Source: Lachnospiraceae bacterium
GTDB taxonomy: Bacteria; Bacillota_A; Clostridia; Lachnospirales; Lachnospiraceae
Length of the DNA stretch: 46,831 nucleotides
NCBI GenBank assembly: GCA_016281675.1
Contig: JAEEJD010000127.1
Location: forward strand, 1-46,831
Reading direction: 5' to 3'
The notes below the pieces were generated by a model. The model ran no database searches and was not told where the DNA came from. It worked only from the letters and a program-made list of their open reading frames with translations. Positions 8,512 to 16,342 of the stretch are shown here, one piece after another. Positions within the stretch are counted from its first letter, which is position 1, and the number at the start of each line of letters is the position of its first letter. Both the position numbers and the translations under genes were made by a program.

Positions 8512-9830
8512 TTTTCTCCTCTTTCCCTGATGATGAATCTGAGCGGTGTTCCGCGAAATCCGAAAGACTCACGTATCCGATTCTCAAGATATCTGGTGTA
8601 TGAAAAATGCATCAGTTCTTTATCGTTCACAAATATAACAAACGTAGGGGGCTTAACCGCCACCTGCGTTATATAAAAAATCTTAAGCCGACGTCCCCTG
8701 TCGCTGGGGGGCTGATTAAGTGCCACAGCCTCTGAAAGTATCTCATTGAGAACACCGGTTGCTATTCTCATTGCCGAATTGGCACAAACCATATCAACAA
8801 GATCAAAGAGCTTGTTAAGTCTCTGTCCCGTTACAGCGGATATGAACGTGATCTCCGCATACTGAATGAAGGACAATACATTCCTTACGTCCTTCTCGAA
8901 TTTGTTAACGGTCTTATCATCCTTCTCTATTGCATCCCATTTATTGACGGCTATGATGATCCCTTTTCCGGCATCATGGGCGATTCCTGCAATCTTTGCT
9001 TCCTGCTCGGTGATACCCTCCGTAGCGTCAACTATCAGTATCACAACGTCGGACCTTTCAATGGCTGCAACGGTCCTGACAACCATGTAGTGTTCGAGTT
9101 CTTCCTTGACGTTCTTCTTTCTGCGAAGACCGGCTGTATCTATGAACACATATTCCTTGCCGTTATGTCTGATCGGAGTATCAACCGCATCTCTTGTCGT
9201 GCCCGCTATATCCGAAACGATAACCCTGTCGTTTCCGATCAGTTTATTTATGATAGATGATTTACCGACATTGGGCTTACCCACTATCGCAACCTTGGGT
9301 CGCTCGTCTTCGGTCTCTTTCTCTCCGCCTTCGGGAAAATGCTCGGCAACAGCATCCAGAAGTTCACCTATTCCGGTCCTGTTTGCGGCCGAAACCGGTA
9401 CGGGCTCACCTATACCGAGATTGTAGAACTCGTATACGTCGTTTCCGTATTTTCTGATATCATCAACCTTATTGACACACAAAACAACAGGCTTGCGGCT
9501 TCTTCTCAGCATATCGCACACTTTTTGATCCGAATCTACAAGTCCCTGTTTTACATCAACAATAAAAACGATGACGTCGGCAGTATCAATCGCTGTCTGA
9601 GCCTGCTCCCTCATCTGTGAAAGAATGATATCGTTACTCTCCGGTTCAATACCACCGGTATCTATTATTGTAAAATCACGGTCGAGCCAGTTTGCCTCGG
9701 CATATATCCTGTCTCTTGTGATCCCGGGTGTATCCTTGACGATCGAGATACGCTGTCCGGCTATCACGTTGAACAGTGAAGATTTGCCGACGTTGGGACG
9801 CCCGACAATGGCCACTATCGGCTTACTCAT
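8508..9830 (-). CDS. der: Ribosome-assembly GTPase Der (EngA)
   Basis: 440 aa with two consecutive GTPase domains. Domain 1 has GRPNVGKSSLFN, DTPGITRDR and NKVD. Domain 2 (from about residue 175) has GKPNVGKSSIIN, DIAGTTRDAVD and NKWD. A KH-like C-terminal domain follows. Der is essential for 50S subunit maturation. The start overlaps the end of the DUF512 gene by 8 nt, and AGAGAAG precedes the ATG. The DUF512-der-plsY-gpsA order is a known arrangement in Clostridia and matches here. Confidence 0.97.
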   Translation of the reverse strand: MSKPIVAIVGRPNVGKSSLFNVIAGQRISIVKDTPGITRDRIYAEANWLDRDFTIIDTGGIEPESNDIILSQMREQAQTAIDTADVIVFIVDVKQGLVDSDQKVCDMLRRSRKPVVLCVNKVDDIRKYGNDVYEFYNLGIGEPVPVSAANRTGIGELLDAVAEHFPEGGEKETEDERPKVAIVGKPNVGKSSIINKLIGNDRVIVSDIAGTTRDAVDTPIRHNGKEYVFIDTAGLRRKKNVKEELEHYMVVRTVAAIERSDVVILIVDATEGITEQEAKIAGIAHDAGKGIIIAVNKWDAIEKDDKTVNKFEKDVRNVLSFIQYAEITFISAVTGQRLNKLFDLVDMVCANSAMRIATGVLNEILSEAVALNQPPSDRGRRLKIFYITQVAVKPPTFVIFVNDKELMHFSYTRYLENRIRESFGFRGTPLRFIIRERGEK

Positions 9831-11175
9831 AAAACTTCTCTTTCAGTATGAAATTAACAAGATCCAATCCGTTTGATTTTACAATATGTGCATGTACTTG
9901 TAAAGCCCCCTCAAGGCCCGATATCGTTACATTATCAAGGAAAATCCGCTCATCGGCCTTCATCATACACTCGGGTATCAGGATGTCTTCTCCGAGCTTT
10001 TTATCCGACAACTGGGCAATGATATCCGATCCCGTCAACAGGCCGGCTACCGTTATCCTCTCTCCGAAAAAATCATTCCTTACGGCATACACCTTAAATG
10101 TCACGTTCGGAAACAGGCTGCATATCTTTGATGTGGCTTCCTCAACATAGCTTTGCGCCAGCATACCCGTTACAACAGAAAAGTCCGATACGTATTCCTC
10201 GGGCCTGATCTTACCGGCATCGATATCAGCCTTAACCCTGCGATAAGCGTCATCATACTCATCCGCCATCAGGCGTAGCATCCCGACACCGTTCTCAAGC
10301 TGTGGATAATCGTCATATTCGTCAGCCGGAGGAATGGGCTTTTCGGCCAGAATGTATATCTCGTCCGATGCATGAGCGAAATGTATCCCGTGATCATCCA
10401 TGGCGATTTTCTGTATGTTCTCTATTATGGAAAGGGTCTCAACAGCGTCTTCCTTCCCGATCGGATCGAGCGGATACAGTCCCTCACGGTATTTTGTAAG
10501 ACCGACGGGAACAACGGACACGCTTTGCATAACCGGGGCATAAGCAAGTAGATCCGTCAGGCTCCTTCGCAGGTTGTCCCGGTCATTGACACCTTTGCAC
10601 AGGACTATCTGGGCATTCATCGTTATTCCGGCATCATAGAGTGTCTTTATCTTCGAAAGCGCATCACCGGCGAACCGGTTGTTCAGCATCCTGCATCGAA
10701 GATCCGGATCGGTGGTCTGAACCGATATGTTTATCGGACTTAACCTGTATCTGATGATGCGAGATATATCATGGTCGTCCATATTTGTGAGTGTGACATA
10801 ATTACCCTGCAGAAACGACAGCCGCGAATCGTCATCCTTGAAATAAAGCGTCTCTCTCATTCCCTCGGGCATCTGATCGATAAAGCAGAATATGCACTTG
10901 TTACGGCAGCTCCTGTAATCATCCATAAGGCCCGAGTCGAATTCCATCCCGAGGTCCTCATCTTCGTCCTTTTCGATCTCAAGCTCCCACTCCTCGCCGT
11001 CTGGTTTTCTGACAACCACTGTCAGTTCCCCGCTTTGAATCAGGAATCTGTAATCAAATACGTCCTCTACGCTCTGTCCGTCAATACAAAGAAGAGCATC
11101 GCCGACTCTTACACCCATTTCGTCGGCAATGCTTCCCTTTTCAACTCTTTTTATGATATGTTCCCTATTTCCCAT
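9823..11175 (-). CDS. DUF512 radical-SAM/PDZ protein
   Basis: 450 aa. A PDZ-like domain lies at residues ~5-60 (GSIADEMGVRVGDALL). It is followed by a Cys cluster CRNKCIFC (C90, C94, C97), a radical SAM [4Fe-4S] motif of CxxxCxxC type, a TIM-barrel-like region, and the C-terminal DUF512 part with FGERITVAGLLTGSD. The family is widespread in Clostridia and Cyanobacteria next to der, but its reaction is not established as far as I know. An in-frame GTG at 11181 is an alternative start; neither has a strong Shine-Dalgarno. It is 6 bp after the dUTPase stop, so expression is probably coupled. Confidence 0.92.
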   Translation of the reverse strand: MGNREHIIKRVEKGSIADEMGVRVGDALLCIDGQSVEDVFDYRFLIQSGELTVVVRKPDGEEWELEIEKDEDEDLGMEFDSGLMDDYRSCRNKCIFCFIDQMPEGMRETLYFKDDDSRLSFLQGNYVTLTNMDDHDISRIIRYRLSPINISVQTTDPDLRCRMLNNRFAGDALSKIKTLYDAGITMNAQIVLCKGVNDRDNLRRSLTDLLAYAPVMQSVSVVPVGLTKYREGLYPLDPIGKEDAVETLSIIENIQKIAMDDHGIHFAHASDEIYILAEKPIPPADEYDDYPQLENGVGMLRLMADEYDDAYRRVKADIDAGKIRPEEYVSDFSVVTGMLAQSYVEEATSKICSLFPNVTFKVYAVRNDFFGERITVAGLLTGSDIIAQLSDKKLGEDILIPECMMKADERIFLDNVTISGLEGALQVHAHIVKSNGLDLVNFILKEKFYE

Positions 11176-11181
11176 GTTCAC

Positions 11182-11694
11182 TTATCTGCCGTCGGTGCTT
11201 CCGAAACCGCCGTTTCTGGAATCCGTAACGTCATCATCTTCGGTTATTCCATATGGCATGAACAATCCCTGGGCGAAACCTCCGCCGGCACCGACTTCAA
11301 CGGTTTTGCCCTCATTGGAGTCATTCGTTATCTTAATGAATATATGCCCTTCATTATCCGAATCATAGTAATCGCTGTCGATAACACCGACCGTATTATT
11401 AAGCTGCAGACGGTATTTAAAGCCGAGACCGCTTCTCGGGAAGATCATAAGTACCCAGTCTCTGTCCATCTTCGCCCTTATCCCCGTCGGGATCTTTACG
11501 GTCTGTCCGGGCAAAAGCGTTATATCAACGGGAGTATAAAAATCATACCCGGCGGAACCGGCCGTCGCACGCTTCGGAAGTTTTATCGAATCGTAAACCT
11601 TTCTGATATCATCGTCACTTCCGCCGAAATCGTCCTTATATGCTCCGGCAAACTGTTCGTAACTTACCTTTTCGAATTTGGCGATACGCTGCAT
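11182..11694 (-). CDS. dut: dUTPase family protein (deoxyuridine 5'-triphosphate nucleotidohydrolase)
   Basis: 170 aa. The five trimeric dUTPase motifs can be followed: AGSAGYDFY (1), PRSGLGFK (2), GVIDSDYYDSD (3), a weak motif 4 region (GGFAQGLFMP) and GGFGSTDGR (5). The enzyme hydrolyses dUTP to dUMP and PPi, keeping uracil out of DNA and feeding dTMP synthesis. It differs from compact dUTPases by an N-terminal extension of ~30 residues and a few extra acidic residues after motif 3. Shine-Dalgarno AGAGGAAG precedes the ATG. Its position after nrdDG makes a deoxynucleotide-supply set. A dCTP deaminase-like role is less likely because motif 3 keeps the DSDY start. Confidence 0.88.
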   Translation of the reverse strand: MQRIAKFEKVSYEQFAGAYKDDFGGSDDDIRKVYDSIKLPKRATAGSAGYDFYTPVDITLLPGQTVKIPTGIRAKMDRDWVLMIFPRSGLGFKYRLQLNNTVGVIDSDYYDSDNEGHIFIKITNDSNEGKTVEVGAGGGFAQGLFMPYGITEDDDVTDSRNGGFGSTDGR

Positions 11695-11706
11695 TTTTCT
11701 TCCTCT

Positions 11707-12216
11707 TTAATAATAATCCTCGCAATAGATGACCGGCACTTCGGGGGTGTCAGAAGCGAGAGTGGCTGCGACATCAATCACGCGCTGGTTCGCGCTTCCC
11801 TTCCACAGCAGCTTGACATCCCGCTCCTTTATATGAAATTCCCCGTCCACCAGTACGTCAATAAGCTTAATGATAGGGTCTTCGTAAAGGTTCTCCCATA
11901 CCTCACCGGTATACATCCATATGGACTTGTTGGGAAACTTTTCCCTGATCTCCTGTGCCAGGGCCTTTACGTCCGGATAATTGTTGCAGTACATAGGATC
12001 CCCGCCCGAGAACGTGATCCCGCTTATGTACGGTTTGCGAAGTTCCGCAAATATCTCCTCTTTTGCACTTTCATCAAACGGAATTCCTCCGTTTGCATCC
12101 CATGTCGAAGGATTCTGGCATCCCTCGCAGCAATGAGAGCATCCCGCAACCCACAATACAACACGAAGACCGTCGCCGTTGAGCATGTCGTCCTTAGTAA
12201 TGTTATGATATCTCAT
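11707..12216 (-). CDS. nrdG: Anaerobic ribonucleotide reductase-activating protein
   Basis: 169 aa radical SAM enzyme. The iron-sulfur Cys motif is in GCSHCCEGCQNPSTWD near residues 25-40, and the SAM-binding GG motif is FSGGDPM. NrdG cleaves S-adenosylmethionine to place the glycyl radical on NrdD. Its ATG shares one base with the TAA of nrdD (TAATG), so the two are translationally coupled. Length and context are normal. Confidence 0.97.
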   Translation of the reverse strand: MRYHNITKDDMLNGDGLRVVLWVAGCSHCCEGCQNPSTWDANGGIPFDESAKEEIFAELRKPYISGITFSGGDPMYCNNYPDVKALAQEIREKFPNKSIWMYTGEVWENLYEDPIIKLIDVLVDGEFHIKERDVKLLWKGSANQRVIDVAATLASDTPEVPVIYCEDYY

Positions 12217-14417
12217 TACATGCTCTTCCTTTCGGCTATCTCAGCCATCTTAGCATCGTTGAGTCTTGTATCTCCGTGAACTCTCGAATATGAAAGATAT
12301 CCGTTCATTCTGTCTATTTTCGTAAGATTACGGCTGCCGCACTTGGGACATACATCCATCTCAAGTTCCTGGTGTCCGCAGTCATCGCAGTATGCAAGGG
12401 ACATGTTGACGCCCTCGTAAAGGCCCATATCCATTGCCCTGTTGATAAGTGTGCGGATAGCTCCGAGATTATAATCTATCGGATAGCGGACATACTGGAT
12501 CTTTCCGCCGTTTGAGAGTTCCCAGAATCTGTATTCGAGATCCTGTTTCTCAATAGGCGTGATATCCTCGCTTACGTGGCAGTGGAAACTGTTCGATACA
12601 TATTCCCTGTCGGATACGTTCTCGACAATACCGTATTTCTTCCTGAACTGCTTAACCTGAAGCCCGCACAGATTCTCGGCGGGAGTTCCGTATATGGCGT
12701 AAAGATTGCCGTCTTCTTCTTTGAACTCGGCTATCTTGCTGTTGATGTATTCAAGAACTTCGAGCGCAAACTGTCCGTCTTCGACAAGCGATTTGCCGTT
12801 ATAAAGCTCCTGAAGCTCATTAAGGGCCGTGATACCGAATGATGCGGTCGCATACTTAAGGAGCGGCTTGATCTTGTCGGAAAGTTTAAGGTGTCCCTGA
12901 TAGAATCCGCCTTCGCAATATGCAAGAGGATTCGTCGATGCGCGCATCTCCCCGAGATACGCATATGTTCTGATATGGAGCTGTCTTATAAGGTTAAGGT
13001 AATAATCCAGAACCGAATAGAACTCCTTGGATTCCTGCCTTGATTTGGCAAGGATCATCGGAAGATTGAGGGATACCGCTCCGATATTGAATCTTCCGAC
13101 AAATACAGGTACATCATCGTCATCTGCCGGATGCATTCCGCCTCTCTCATACCACGGTGACAGGAACGCTCTGCATCCCATCGGAGATATGATCTTGCCG
13201 TAGCGCTTGTACATCGATGCGATATAGCCTTTACCCGTAAGAGACAGCCAGTCCGGATACATCGTCTTGCTCGAGCATCTGACACCCGCCTCAAATACGT
13301 CTTCAAGTTCTTTGCCGGGTCCGTGAAGATTCTCGTCATAAAGGAAAACGATCTTGGGGAACAATACAGGCTTCTTGCATTCCTTCTTGCCCTGTCCGGC
13401 ACGTCTGACATCAAGCATTGTTATAGTGGCCATCTTTGCGAATCTGCCGGTTCCCGTTCCCGCAGTGACCGTAATGAAAGGATAATCTCCTCTTGAAGAT
13501 GCCACGGTATTGAACTTGTATTCCCATCCCTGGAAACCCTGTTCAAAATCGCGATGAACATCCTTCTCCGCTTCCTGCTCGGCTCTTTCTTCGTCTATAC
13601 CGAGAGCTGTATACTTGTCGATATATTTCCGGTAACTCTTCTCGGCATAAGGCTCAAGTATGAGATCTACGGAAGGAACGGTGAATCCACCGTACTGCTG
13701 GCTGGCCGCGGACAGAACTATATCCCCGATAACGTCAAACGCAACATCCAGCGTCTTGGGCTCGTTATACCATATATTTCCCATTTCAAAACCGCCGCGA
13801 AGGACATTTTCGACATCGAAAAGACAGCAGTTCATTGTATCTCTTCTCGCCGACATGTCATGGATATAGATATACCCGTCACGGCATGCCTGTATCTCTT
13901 CGGTTGTAAGGAAAAACTTCTGATAGAGTTCTTTGTTGAACTGATTGAATATAAGACTTCTCTTGGTGGATACGAGCGCCGAGTCCGTGTTGGCGTTTTC
14001 CTTATCGCCGACGTACATGATGGACTGACTCTTCATATAGACATCGTCAAGCATGCGGACAAAATCCTGCTTGTAGTTACGGTAGTCCCTGTAGCTCTTT
14101 GCCACTATGGGCTTTACTTCCTCAAGCGCGGATTCCACGATATTATGCATTATCGGTATGGGGATCTCATCGGCATCAAGCTCGTTTACCCTATCCACAA
14201 CTTTCTGGCAGATAAACGCCTTCTCTTCCTCGGAGAACTTCGTAAGCGCTCTGTATGCCGATTTTCCGACGGCATCAACAACCTTCTGGACATTGAACTC
14301 CTCATGGGTTCCGTCCTTTTTGATCATCTTTACGGGTTTGTCGGGTTTATACAGTGATGCATAATCCACACTTTCCGTATTTTTCTTATTATCCTGATCA
14401 GTTGTCAAAACAGCCAT
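12216..14417 (-). CDS. nrdD: Anaerobic ribonucleoside-triphosphate reductase, class III
   Basis: 733 aa. An ATP-cone allosteric domain (about 30-120, from KMIKKDGTHEEFN) precedes the glycyl-radical barrel. Active-site Cys regions include MNCCLFD and MGCRAFLSPW. The C-terminus carries a CxxC...CxxC zinc site (CDDC, CPKC) and the radical glycine Gly706 in RMNGYLSYS. It makes dNTPs from NTPs without oxygen, activated by the adjacent NrdG. Shine-Dalgarno GGGAGG lies 6 nt before the ATG. The promoter upstream holds two NrdR-box candidates, so repression by NrdR plus (d)ATP is likely. Confidence 0.98.
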   Translation of the reverse strand: MAVLTTDQDNKKNTESVDYASLYKPDKPVKMIKKDGTHEEFNVQKVVDAVGKSAYRALTKFSEEEKAFICQKVVDRVNELDADEIPIPIMHNIVESALEEVKPIVAKSYRDYRNYKQDFVRMLDDVYMKSQSIMYVGDKENANTDSALVSTKRSLIFNQFNKELYQKFFLTTEEIQACRDGYIYIHDMSARRDTMNCCLFDVENVLRGGFEMGNIWYNEPKTLDVAFDVIGDIVLSAASQQYGGFTVPSVDLILEPYAEKSYRKYIDKYTALGIDEERAEQEAEKDVHRDFEQGFQGWEYKFNTVASSRGDYPFITVTAGTGTGRFAKMATITMLDVRRAGQGKKECKKPVLFPKIVFLYDENLHGPGKELEDVFEAGVRCSSKTMYPDWLSLTGKGYIASMYKRYGKIISPMGCRAFLSPWYERGGMHPADDDDVPVFVGRFNIGAVSLNLPMILAKSRQESKEFYSVLDYYLNLIRQLHIRTYAYLGEMRASTNPLAYCEGGFYQGHLKLSDKIKPLLKYATASFGITALNELQELYNGKSLVEDGQFALEVLEYINSKIAEFKEEDGNLYAIYGTPAENLCGLQVKQFRKKYGIVENVSDREYVSNSFHCHVSEDITPIEKQDLEYRFWELSNGGKIQYVRYPIDYNLGAIRTLINRAMDMGLYEGVNMSLAYCDDCGHQELEMDVCPKCGSRNLTKIDRMNGYLSYSRVHGDTRLNDAKMAEIAERKSM

Positions 14418-14441
14418 AACATCCTCCCGGCACGACGCAAA

Positions 14442-14489
14442 AAACTATATCTTGTATCAGCATTAATAATTTACCACTACATAATGTTG
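14442..14489 (-). promoter_or_regulatory. Tandem NrdR boxes in the nrdD promoter
   Basis: Two 16-bp sites resemble the NrdR consensus ACACWATATATWGTGT. Box 1 at 14442-14457 (plus strand AAACTATATCTTGTAT) matches 13 of 16 positions. Box 2 at 14474-14489 (CCACTACATAATGTTG) matches 11 of 16. Their starts are 32 bp apart, three helical turns, which is the usual NrdR spacing. Box 2 fills the spacer between the proposed -35 and -10, and box 1 lies around the transcription start, so binding would block RNA polymerase. The matches were counted by eye. Confidence 0.75.
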
Positions 14490-14497
14490 ACTGTCAA
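14468..14497 (-). promoter_or_regulatory. Promoter of nrdDG
   Basis: On the minus strand a perfect -35 TTGACA (14492-14497) is followed after 18 bp by TAAATT (14468-14473). The start point would fall near 14461, giving a leader of about 45 nt. The -35 is half of the palindrome TTGACTGTCAA shared with the divergent promoter. Confidence 0.65.
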
Positions 14498-14515
14498 CGT
14501 GAAATTTTGTATGAT
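14487..14515 (+). promoter_or_regulatory. Promoter of the AP2-like gene, divergent from nrdD
   Basis: TTGACT (14487-14492) and TATGAT (14510-14515) are separated by 17 bp. Its -35 overlaps the nrdD -35 within the 11-bp palindrome at 14487-14497, so the two polymerases should compete. NrdR box 2 also overlaps this -35. The leader would be about 65 nt. Confidence 0.7.
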
Positions 14516-14585
14516 AGATGAGGTTATGTATGGACGCATAATTGCTTAACGTTTCTGAAGATCACAGTATAAGAGAGGTATCGAA

Positions 14586-15374
14586 ATGGCACTGGCCGGA
14601 GCATTCAAAGCAACACTCAAGAACGGAAAGACCTATTACAGGAGTTCCGTTACATATAAGAATAAACATATCAGTCTCGGGAGTTACGATACCGAAGAGA
14701 AAGCTCATGCGGCCTACAAAGTCGCCAAAGACCTTATTTCGAACAAAGCCATTACAATAGATGCGTATCGTACGGATACACCTCTGGATTTTGACAAATT
14801 CGTCACGATAATCAATTTCAGGGATAACAACGTATATATCAAGAACCCCATATATCTTGAGAAAACATATTTCATGTACTACATGACTCCTGCGATCATT
14901 TTCAAATTCGACATAGATGACCTCTTCTACTTCGCATCACACAAGATAAGCAGAAGAAACGGTCATCTGTGGGTCGCTGACTACGGGATGCAGGTCAATC
15001 TGTATTCACGCTACGGCATCAAGCCGCATGCGGTACTCAACAGAGATTACAGGTTCATAAACGGGGACAGATACGATTTCAGATATGACAACATTGAGAT
15101 CATCAACAAGTATACCGGTGTATACGCTGTCAAGAGAAGCGTATATACAAAATACAGTGCAAGAATACTCGTAAACGGGCTGTATACGATCGGGACATAC
15201 GATACTGAAACGGAAGCGGCCATCGCATACAACAAAGCCGCTGATATAATAAAGAAAGCAAGACCAAACAAGAATTTCAGAATGAATTATATAGAATCCC
15301 TTTCAGCCAAAGAATATGCCCTTATGTACATCAAAATACCGATCTCGGACAGAATCTTTGCGGATTTCACCTGA
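14586..15374 (+). CDS. AP2/ERF-like domain protein with a degenerate HNH-type core
   Basis: 262 aa, no signal peptide or membrane segment. Residues ~178-232 fit the plant/phage AP2 fold well: TGVYAV, SARI, then IGTYDTETEAAIAYNKAAD and a closing NF. Residues ~5-52 are a second copy with LGSYDTEEKAHAAYKVAKD. Between them, residues ~121-173 resemble the HNH homing-endonuclease core (canonical D-H-I-N-G-D...D-N-R..N), but the His position is Phe157 in RFINGDRYDFRYDN, so cleavage seems unlikely. Bacterial AP2 domains usually sit in HNH homing endonucleases and bind DNA. I infer a domesticated DNA-binding protein, perhaps a regulator. The start has GAGAGG 8 nt upstream. It is divergent from nrdD and ends at a shared terminator. 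Its targets are unknown; an active endonuclease is not excluded. Confidence 0.82.
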   Translation: MALAGAFKATLKNGKTYYRSSVTYKNKHISLGSYDTEEKAHAAYKVAKDLISNKAITIDAYRTDTPLDFDKFVTIINFRDNNVYIKNPIYLEKTYFMYYMTPAIIFKFDIDDLFYFASHKISRRNGHLWVADYGMQVNLYSRYGIKPHAVLNRDYRFINGDRYDFRYDNIEIINKYTGVYAVKRSVYTKYSARILVNGLYTIGTYDTETEAAIAYNKAADIIKKARPNKNFRMNYIESLSAKEYALMYIKIPISDRIFADFT

Positions 15375-15401
15375 CAGATCCGGTCGAAAATGTTACATAC
15401 A

Positions 15402-15433
15402 AAAGAGGCGGTCAATAACGACCGCCTCTTTTT
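15402..15433. terminator. Bidirectional rho-independent terminator
   Basis: A perfect inverted repeat, AAGAGGCGGTC and GACCGCCTCTT around a six-base AATAAC loop, is flanked by A4 on the left and T5 on the right. It therefore works for the plus-strand AP2-like gene and the minus-strand SleB-like gene, which converge here. Confidence 0.93.
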
Positions 15434-15451
15434 ATGATCAAATTTTGAATA

Positions 15452-16201
15452 TTATTTATAGAAACTGTGCGAACCGTGTCTGAAAAGATAATCCTTGTCT
15501 CCCCAGACTTTTGCGTTGCTCTTTTGGAAGTAAAGTGCACCCTGCGAAATATCTTCACCGCTTAAGGCAGACAAAACAGCCTTCTTTGTAACCGAATCAA
15601 CATCAACACTCTTATATGCACCGTTTTCAATCGGATCGAACTGGCCCGGCGACATAAGAACCGGAAGAATGTCATCTCCCCATATTCCCGTATCAACACG
15701 ATTCAATACTACGTTAGCAACGAGAAGTCTTCCGTCCAAATCCTCCGTGGATGCTTCACACTGAACAAGTCTTTCCAGCGCATCAACCGCATCGGGCGAA
15801 TATACACGATCAAGATCGATTCCCGAACCGTAAACAGCCGGTAATTCAATCGGAACGGAAACGGCATTCGACTCTGCCGATTTATCAACCGACGCTGCCA
15901 TCTCCTCCTCCGAATCTTCATCGGAGTGATCGGGGATCGCTTCAACGATCTCCTCAACCTCTTCATCACCGAGAGTCTCAAGTGATGAAAGAGAACCGAG
16001 AACGGAACTGTATTCGATTACTTTCTGCAATGAAACGGATGTCGTATCATCTTCAAAACCGCTCAGCTGTCGCTGTGAAGGTTCCATAAAGAAACTGATA
16101 CAGAGCACAACCGCTCCTGCAATAACGCTTATACACCATAAATGGGTATCAACATTGACACACTTTAATATGGCAAATAAGCGTTTGACCATATTATACA
16201 T
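15452..16201 (-). CDS. SleB-like cell wall hydrolase, membrane-anchored
   Basis: 249 aa. One membrane segment (about 21-39) precedes a low-complexity acidic spacer (about 45-110). The C-terminal ~110 residues form a Hydrolase_2/SleB domain: catalytic-type Glu in VQCEAS, VANVVLNRV, SPGQFDPI, then GALYFQ and HGSHSFYK. SleB enzymes are lytic transglycosylases that cut peptidoglycan; the family also occurs in non-sporulating cells, so a germination role should not be assumed. GAGGATTTGTT precedes the ATG at 16201; a second in-frame ATG lies at 16192. The ribosome-binding site is one arm of a 13-bp inverted repeat. The GH25 gene lies about 140 bp upstream in the same direction. Confidence 0.9.
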   Translation of the reverse strand: MYNMVKRLFAILKCVNVDTHLWCISVIAGAVVLCISFFMEPSQRQLSGFEDDTTSVSLQKVIEYSSVLGSLSSLETLGDEEVEEIVEAIPDHSDEDSEEEMAASVDKSAESNAVSVPIELPAVYGSGIDLDRVYSPDAVDALERLVQCEASTEDLDGRLLVANVVLNRVDTGIWGDDILPVLMSPGQFDPIENGAYKSVDVDSVTKKAVLSALSGEDISQGALYFQKSNAKVWGDKDYLFRHGSHSFYK

Positions 16202-16270
16202 AACAAATCCTCATGTAAAAATGCCCATAGTGCAAATAGTATTCTACCATATGAATGGAGGATTTGTTAT
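16200..16270 (-). repeat. 13-bp inverted repeat covering the SleB-like gene's ribosome-binding site
   Basis: Plus-strand ATAACAAATCCTC (16200-16212) and GAGGATTTGTTAT (16258-16270) are perfect complements separated by 45 bp. In a minus-strand transcript the upstream arm would pair with the GAGG Shine-Dalgarno and the first two bases of the start codon. A weak -10-like TAGAAT lies between the arms; a start there would leave out the upstream arm, and the repeat would then act, if at all, at DNA level. Confidence 0.7.
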
Positions 16271-16342
16271 AAAAAACTGGCTTTTCTACCAATCCGATAA
16301 TATCAGGGCGACATAAAATTTTTTATTTGTGCAAATCGCACA

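Noticed and set aside
10771..12279. 502-aa open frame on plus
   Set aside because: It lies opposite the DUF512, dut, nrdG and nrdD genes, has no domain or ribosome-binding site, and reflects codon bias of the real genes.
13554..14357. 267-aa open frame on plus
   Set aside because: Antisense to the strongly conserved nrdD; no recognisable protein features.
16258..16320. GGAGG on plus followed by a short frame (about 15 codons from ATA)
   Set aside because: ATA is a poor start and the GGAGG is explained as an arm of the inverted repeat.
16328..16342. TGTGC/GCACA hairpin after the GH25 gene as terminator
   Set aside because: Short stem and no T-run on the transcribed strand; left as a note only.
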